Below, one piece after another: positions 61,165 through 64,000 of a DNA stretch of 64,000 nt. Both the position numbers and the translations under genes were made by a program. Source of the DNA: Anaerohalosphaeraceae bacterium (GTDB taxonomy: Bacteria > Planctomycetota > Phycisphaerae > Sedimentisphaerales > Anaerohalosphaeraceae); NCBI GenBank assembly GCA_035378985.1, contig DAOSUR010000003.1, positions 124,001 through 188,000 of the forward strand, in the 5' to 3' direction. The stretch's first letter is position 1. Each line of letters begins with the position of its first letter. The notes beneath the pieces were generated by a model. It made no database searches and had not been told where the DNA came from. It was given only the letters and a program-made list of their open reading frames with translations.

Positions 61165-63279
61165 TTATTTCTTCTCGCTGATTCCCTTCTCCTGCAGGAC
61201 AGCTTTCCGACTGAGCTTAAAACGCCCCTGTTCATCGATGGAAATCAGTTTTACATCAATGGTATCACCGACCTTGCAGACATCCTGGACATTTTTGACA
61301 TATCCGTCCGACAATTCGCTGATATGACATAGTCCTTCCACGCCCGGGGTAATTTCCACAAACACACCGAAATCCTTGGCGGCCACAACTTTGGCATTCC
61401 GGTAAATCCGCCCGACCTGCGGCGGCGTGGTCATCGCTTCAATGATATCCCGTGCGACCAAATGCCCGTCTCCGCCGACACAGCTGATGGAAATCGTCCC
61501 GTCTTCTTCAATTTCAATCAAAGAGCCCGTCTGCTCCTGAATGCTCTTGACCATCTTGCCGGAAGGACCAATTACTTTGCCGATGTATTCCGGGTCAATC
61601 TTAATGGTAATAATCTTCGGGGCATAAGGACTCAGAGCCGGACGCGGTTTCTCAATGGTCTGCTTCATAATTTCCAGAATCTGCAGACGTGCCTGGCGAG
61701 CCCGCTCCATGGCCGCCACCATAATCTCGTGAGGAAGTCCTTCGGCCTTGATATCCAGCTGAATGGCGGTAATTCCCGTATCCGTGCCGGCAATCTTAAA
61801 ATCCATATCGCCGTAATGGTCTTCGTCCCCGATAATATCAGTCAGCAGTTCATACCGGCTTCCTTCCGTAACCAGCCCAATGGAGATGCCCGCCACCGGC
61901 TTCAGAATGGGAACGCCCGCATCCATCAGAGCCAGTGTACCTCCGCAAACGGAGGCCATTGAACTGGAACCGTTGGACTCCGTAATGTCCGAAACGATTT
62001 TAATGGTATAGGGAAAATCTTCTTCTTTGGGTTTGACCTGTTCGAGGGCCTTCTCCGCCAGGGCACCATGCCCGATTTCGCGACGGCTGGGACCGCGAAC
62101 CGGACGCACTTCTCCCACACAAAACGGCGGGAAATTGTAATGCAGCATAAAACTCTGGGCATATTCCTCCGTCAGGCCGTCAATCGTCTGCTCATCCCGG
62201 CCTGTACCAAGCGTGCAGGTTACCAACGCCTGGGTCTCCCCGCGGGTAAAGAGCGCAGAACCGTGGGAACGGGGCAGAAGACCCACCTGACAGGAAATCG
62301 GACGCAGCTCCGTGAACCGGCGCCCGTCGGGACGTTTGCCTTCGAGAAGGAGTTTGCGAACCTCCGTCCGCTGGACCTTCTCGAGAATACGCTTTACGTC
62401 CCGAAGCGTCGCCCTGGGCTCAGCATTTTCAGGCACCACGTACTCCGCTACAATCTGCTCGGCAATCTGCTCAAGAGCCAGCTTCCGCTCACTCTTGCCG
62501 TGAATCTGGTAGGCCTGACGATAAGCCGTCGAGGTCTTTTCCGTAATCTCCGCTACAAGCTGCGGATCAAGCTCGGATACTGTCATTTCCTTTTCCTGAC
62601 CGCATCGGGCAGCCAGTTCATCAATCAGGTCGCACACCTGTCGGACAACCTGATGCGCCTGGGCAATTGCATCGGCAGCCTGTTCTTCGGGAATCTGTTT
62701 GGCATCGACTTCGATCATATTGACGGCTTCGCGTCGGCCGGCCAAAACCAAATTAAAATCACTTTTTTCCCGTTCATCATACGTGGGGAAAAAGATGTAT
62801 TTGCCGTCCACACGGCTCAGCCGGCAGGCCCCAACCGGACCCAAAAAAGGAATCTTGCTGATAGCCAAAGCGGCACTGGAGGCAATCATCGCCAAGACAT
62901 CCGGGTCATAAAGAGGATCCGCACTGAGAACTGTTGCAATAATCTGAACCTCATTGAAATACCCGTCCGGAAAAAGAGGTCGGATGGGTCGGTCAATCAT
63001 CCGGGCGGTCAGGATTTCCTTCGTCGTAGGTCTTCCCTCTCTTTTGATGAATCCCCCCGGAAACCGGCCGGCTGCACTGTATTTTTCCCGATACTCCACA
63101 TTCAAAGGAAAATAGTCAATATCCTCCGAACGCTGTTCCGCTGAAACAACGGTAGATAAAACCATTGTTTGACCAATTTGGGCAACCACTGCTCCATGAG
63201 CTTGGCGGGCGATTTGCCCGGTCTCCAGCGAGAGCATCTTCCCGCCAATCATTTTTTCGACTCGATGTATTGAGAACAT
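61165..63279 (-). CDS. pnp: Polynucleotide phosphorylase
   Basis: 704 residues: two RNase PH domains (EYREKYSAAGRFPGGFIKRE, TLGTGRDEQTIDG, SVCGGTLALMDAGVP), a KH domain (IGKVIGPSGKMVKSIQEQTG) and an S1 domain (VFVEITPGVEGLCHISEL). Exonuclease of RNA turnover. Follows rpsO as in most bacteria; the C-terminal acidic tail seen in many PNPases is short here. Confidence 0.97.
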   Translation of the reverse strand: MFSIHRVEKMIGGKMLSLETGQIARQAHGAVVAQIGQTMVLSTVVSAEQRSEDIDYFPLNVEYREKYSAAGRFPGGFIKREGRPTTKEILTARMIDRPIRPLFPDGYFNEVQIIATVLSADPLYDPDVLAMIASSAALAISKIPFLGPVGACRLSRVDGKYIFFPTYDEREKSDFNLVLAGRREAVNMIEVDAKQIPEEQAADAIAQAHQVVRQVCDLIDELAARCGQEKEMTVSELDPQLVAEITEKTSTAYRQAYQIHGKSERKLALEQIAEQIVAEYVVPENAEPRATLRDVKRILEKVQRTEVRKLLLEGKRPDGRRFTELRPISCQVGLLPRSHGSALFTRGETQALVTCTLGTGRDEQTIDGLTEEYAQSFMLHYNFPPFCVGEVRPVRGPSRREIGHGALAEKALEQVKPKEEDFPYTIKIVSDITESNGSSSMASVCGGTLALMDAGVPILKPVAGISIGLVTEGSRYELLTDIIGDEDHYGDMDFKIAGTDTGITAIQLDIKAEGLPHEIMVAAMERARQARLQILEIMKQTIEKPRPALSPYAPKIITIKIDPEYIGKVIGPSGKMVKSIQEQTGSLIEIEEDGTISISCVGGDGHLVARDIIEAMTTPPQVGRIYRNAKVVAAKDFGVFVEITPGVEGLCHISELSDGYVKNVQDVCKVGDTIDVKLISIDEQGRFKLSRKAVLQEKGISEKK

Positions 63280-63388
63280 TCGGTTTATCCTAACAAATAC
63301 CCAACTTTTTCTTGTCTATCTACAAACTCCACTTTCTCAAAAGGACAAAACTAACATGCCCAAATGAGGTATTTAAAGGAATAGGGCC

Positions 63389-63655
63389 CTACTTTCGGAG
63401 CCCCAGACGGGAAATGATCGTGCGATACCGGTTGATATCCTTGTTCCGAATATATTTGAGCAAGGAAGACCGTGTTCCAACCATTTTCAAAAGCCCTCGC
63501 CGTGACGAGTGGTCTTTGGGATGATTTTTCAGGTGTTCAGTAAGTTCGTTAATCCGGCCTGTCAAAATGGCAATTTGCACTTCCGGTGAACCTGTGTCTT
63601 TCTCGTTTGTCTTGTAATCCGAGATAATTTTTCCCTTCATTTCCTTTGTCAACAT
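63389..63655 (-). CDS. rpsO: 30S ribosomal protein S15
   Basis: 88 residues with the DTGSPEVQIAILTGRI and HPKDHSSRRGLLKMVG signatures. Classic rpsO-pnp order with a 109-base gap to pnp. Its roughly 100-base leader is long enough to hold an autoregulatory S15-binding structure, as in other bacteria. Confidence 0.97.
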   Translation of the reverse strand: MLTKEMKGKIISDYKTNEKDTGSPEVQIAILTGRINELTEHLKNHPKDHSSRRGLLKMVGTRSSLLKYIRNKDINRYRTIISRLGLRK

Positions 63656-63756
63656 CTTTGTCTTTGCCTTTCCACGCCGACACAGAGCCCCAATGGCCCC
63701 TTAAGTCTTTTCTTTTACATATCTTACACACATTTTTTCTTTTTTCTCGGTTCGTC

Positions 63757-63784
63757 ATTATAGCAGATTGGATACAATTATCAA
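63757..63784 (-). promoter_or_regulatory. Promoter of rpsO-pnp
   Basis: Minus-strand TTGATA, 16-base spacer, TATAAT preceded by TGC (extended -10), about 100 bases before rpsO. Confidence 0.75.
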
Positions 63785-63839
63785 CCGTTTTTTCGCAAAG
63801 AGATAATTTTAGAGAGGAACTTCTATCCGTAAAAAGAGC

Positions 63840-63848
63840 TGCTATAAT
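63840..63848 (+). promoter_or_regulatory. Extended -10 promoter (TGC-TATAAT) of nnrE
   Basis: Perfect TATAAT with upstream TG; no convincing -35. The ATG at 63856 is only seven bases further, compatible with a leaderless or near-leaderless message. Confidence 0.55.
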
Positions 63849-63855
63849 CGGCAAT

Positions 63856-64000
63856 ATGCTGATTCATTACTGGGATGGAAACAATACAAATGAATTGGGG
63901 GTAATGAGCCGTCAGGAAGTCCGGGCTTTCGACCGCTGGGCTATTGAACAAATGCATATCCCCGGAGCCGTCCTGATGGAAAATGCCGGTCGAGGCGTTG
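63856..64000 (+). CDS. nnrE: NAD(P)HX epimerase (YjeF N-terminal domain), partial
   Basis: Cut by the window edge after 48 codons. Either the ATG at 63856 or, more family-like, the ATG at 63904 (GGGGG just before it) starts it; the latter gives MSRQEVRAFDRWAIEQMHIP followed by AVLMENAGRGV, the N-terminal signature of NAD(P)HX epimerases that repair hydrated NAD(P)H. A C-terminal dehydratase domain may follow outside. Confidence 0.85.
   Translation, partial: MLIHYWDGNNTNELGVMSRQEVRAFDRWAIEQMHIPGAVLMENAGRGV

Noticed and set aside
62068..63144. 358-codon plus-strand frame opposite pnp
   Set aside because: Fully covered by pnp; no independent support.
1..64000. CRISPR arrays, insertion sequences, prophage genes, rRNA genes
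   Set aside because: No regularly spaced direct repeats, transposase-like or phage-like proteins, or rRNA sequence were seen.

Overview
The window is about 64 kb of dense bacterial chromosome at moderate GC. It has short intergenic gaps, many 4-bp ATGA/GTGA gene overlaps, two tRNA genes and no insertion sequences, phage genes or CRISPR. The gene mix suggests an anaerobic or microaerobic member of the Planctomycetota, most likely a Phycisphaerae/Sedimentisphaerales-like lineage. The clues are large secreted LamG/beta-helix/Ig-like proteins, an EpsI protein of the exosortase system, an Nqr-type ion pump, a trimeric-type [FeFe] hydrogenase, a periplasmic [NiFe] hydrogenase and an oxygen-defence set (rubrerythrin, ferritins, rubredoxin, FprA flavoprotein). 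This assignment is inferred from gene content, not from a marker phylogeny.

Layout. 1-10.8 kb is a surface/exopolysaccharide region: a flippase, an O-antigen polymerase-like protein and a hexapeptide acetyltransferase on the minus strand, then two large secreted LamG proteins on plus and EpsI on minus. 10.9-23.5 kb is housekeeping: DUF503, a HAD phosphatase, and a minus-strand run gltX-pfkB-thpR-recA-alaS-ykgJ, divergent from glnS-phr. 24-27.2 kb is a [NiFe] hydrogenase small-large-protease operon. Its large-subunit frame is broken by one in-frame TGA, and its small subunit carries a dockerin/EF-hand-like insert. 27.2-32.8 kb has polyphosphate kinase 2, a phosphoesterase and a GntR/YtrA-regulated ABC transporter operon with a clear palindromic operator. 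32.8-38.2 kb holds miaB, tsaE-thiL, argH and a lipid A-type acyltransferase.

38.4-46.9 kb has tRNA-Val, two small genes (one a 48-residue secreted peptide) and a seven-gene operon rex-histidine kinase-hndB-hndC-hndD-hndA-receiver. The operon couples a NAD(P)H-linked [FeFe] hydrogenase to a redox repressor and a two-component pair. 47-57.4 kb is zwf followed by a long minus-strand run: fur/perR, rubrerythrin, lipoprotein thiol peroxidase, FprA, ferritin, a ferritin-like protein, nqrB-C-D-E-F (no nqrA), an unknown gene and rubredoxin. 57.5-64 kb has a phosphoesterase, DAHP synthase, an NtrC-type regulator, a cold-shock protein, the rpsO-pnp pair and the start of an NAD(P)HX epimerase gene cut by the window edge.

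Taken together, the two hydrogenases, Rex and Nqr describe redox balancing by H2 turnover linked to NAD(H) and an ion gradient, with a PerR-like regulon protecting oxygen-sensitive enzymes. The observations most worth checking are the TGA inside the [NiFe] large subunit, the calcium-loop insert in the small subunit, an XRE-like helix-turn-helix insert in GluRS and the nqr operon lacking nqrA.
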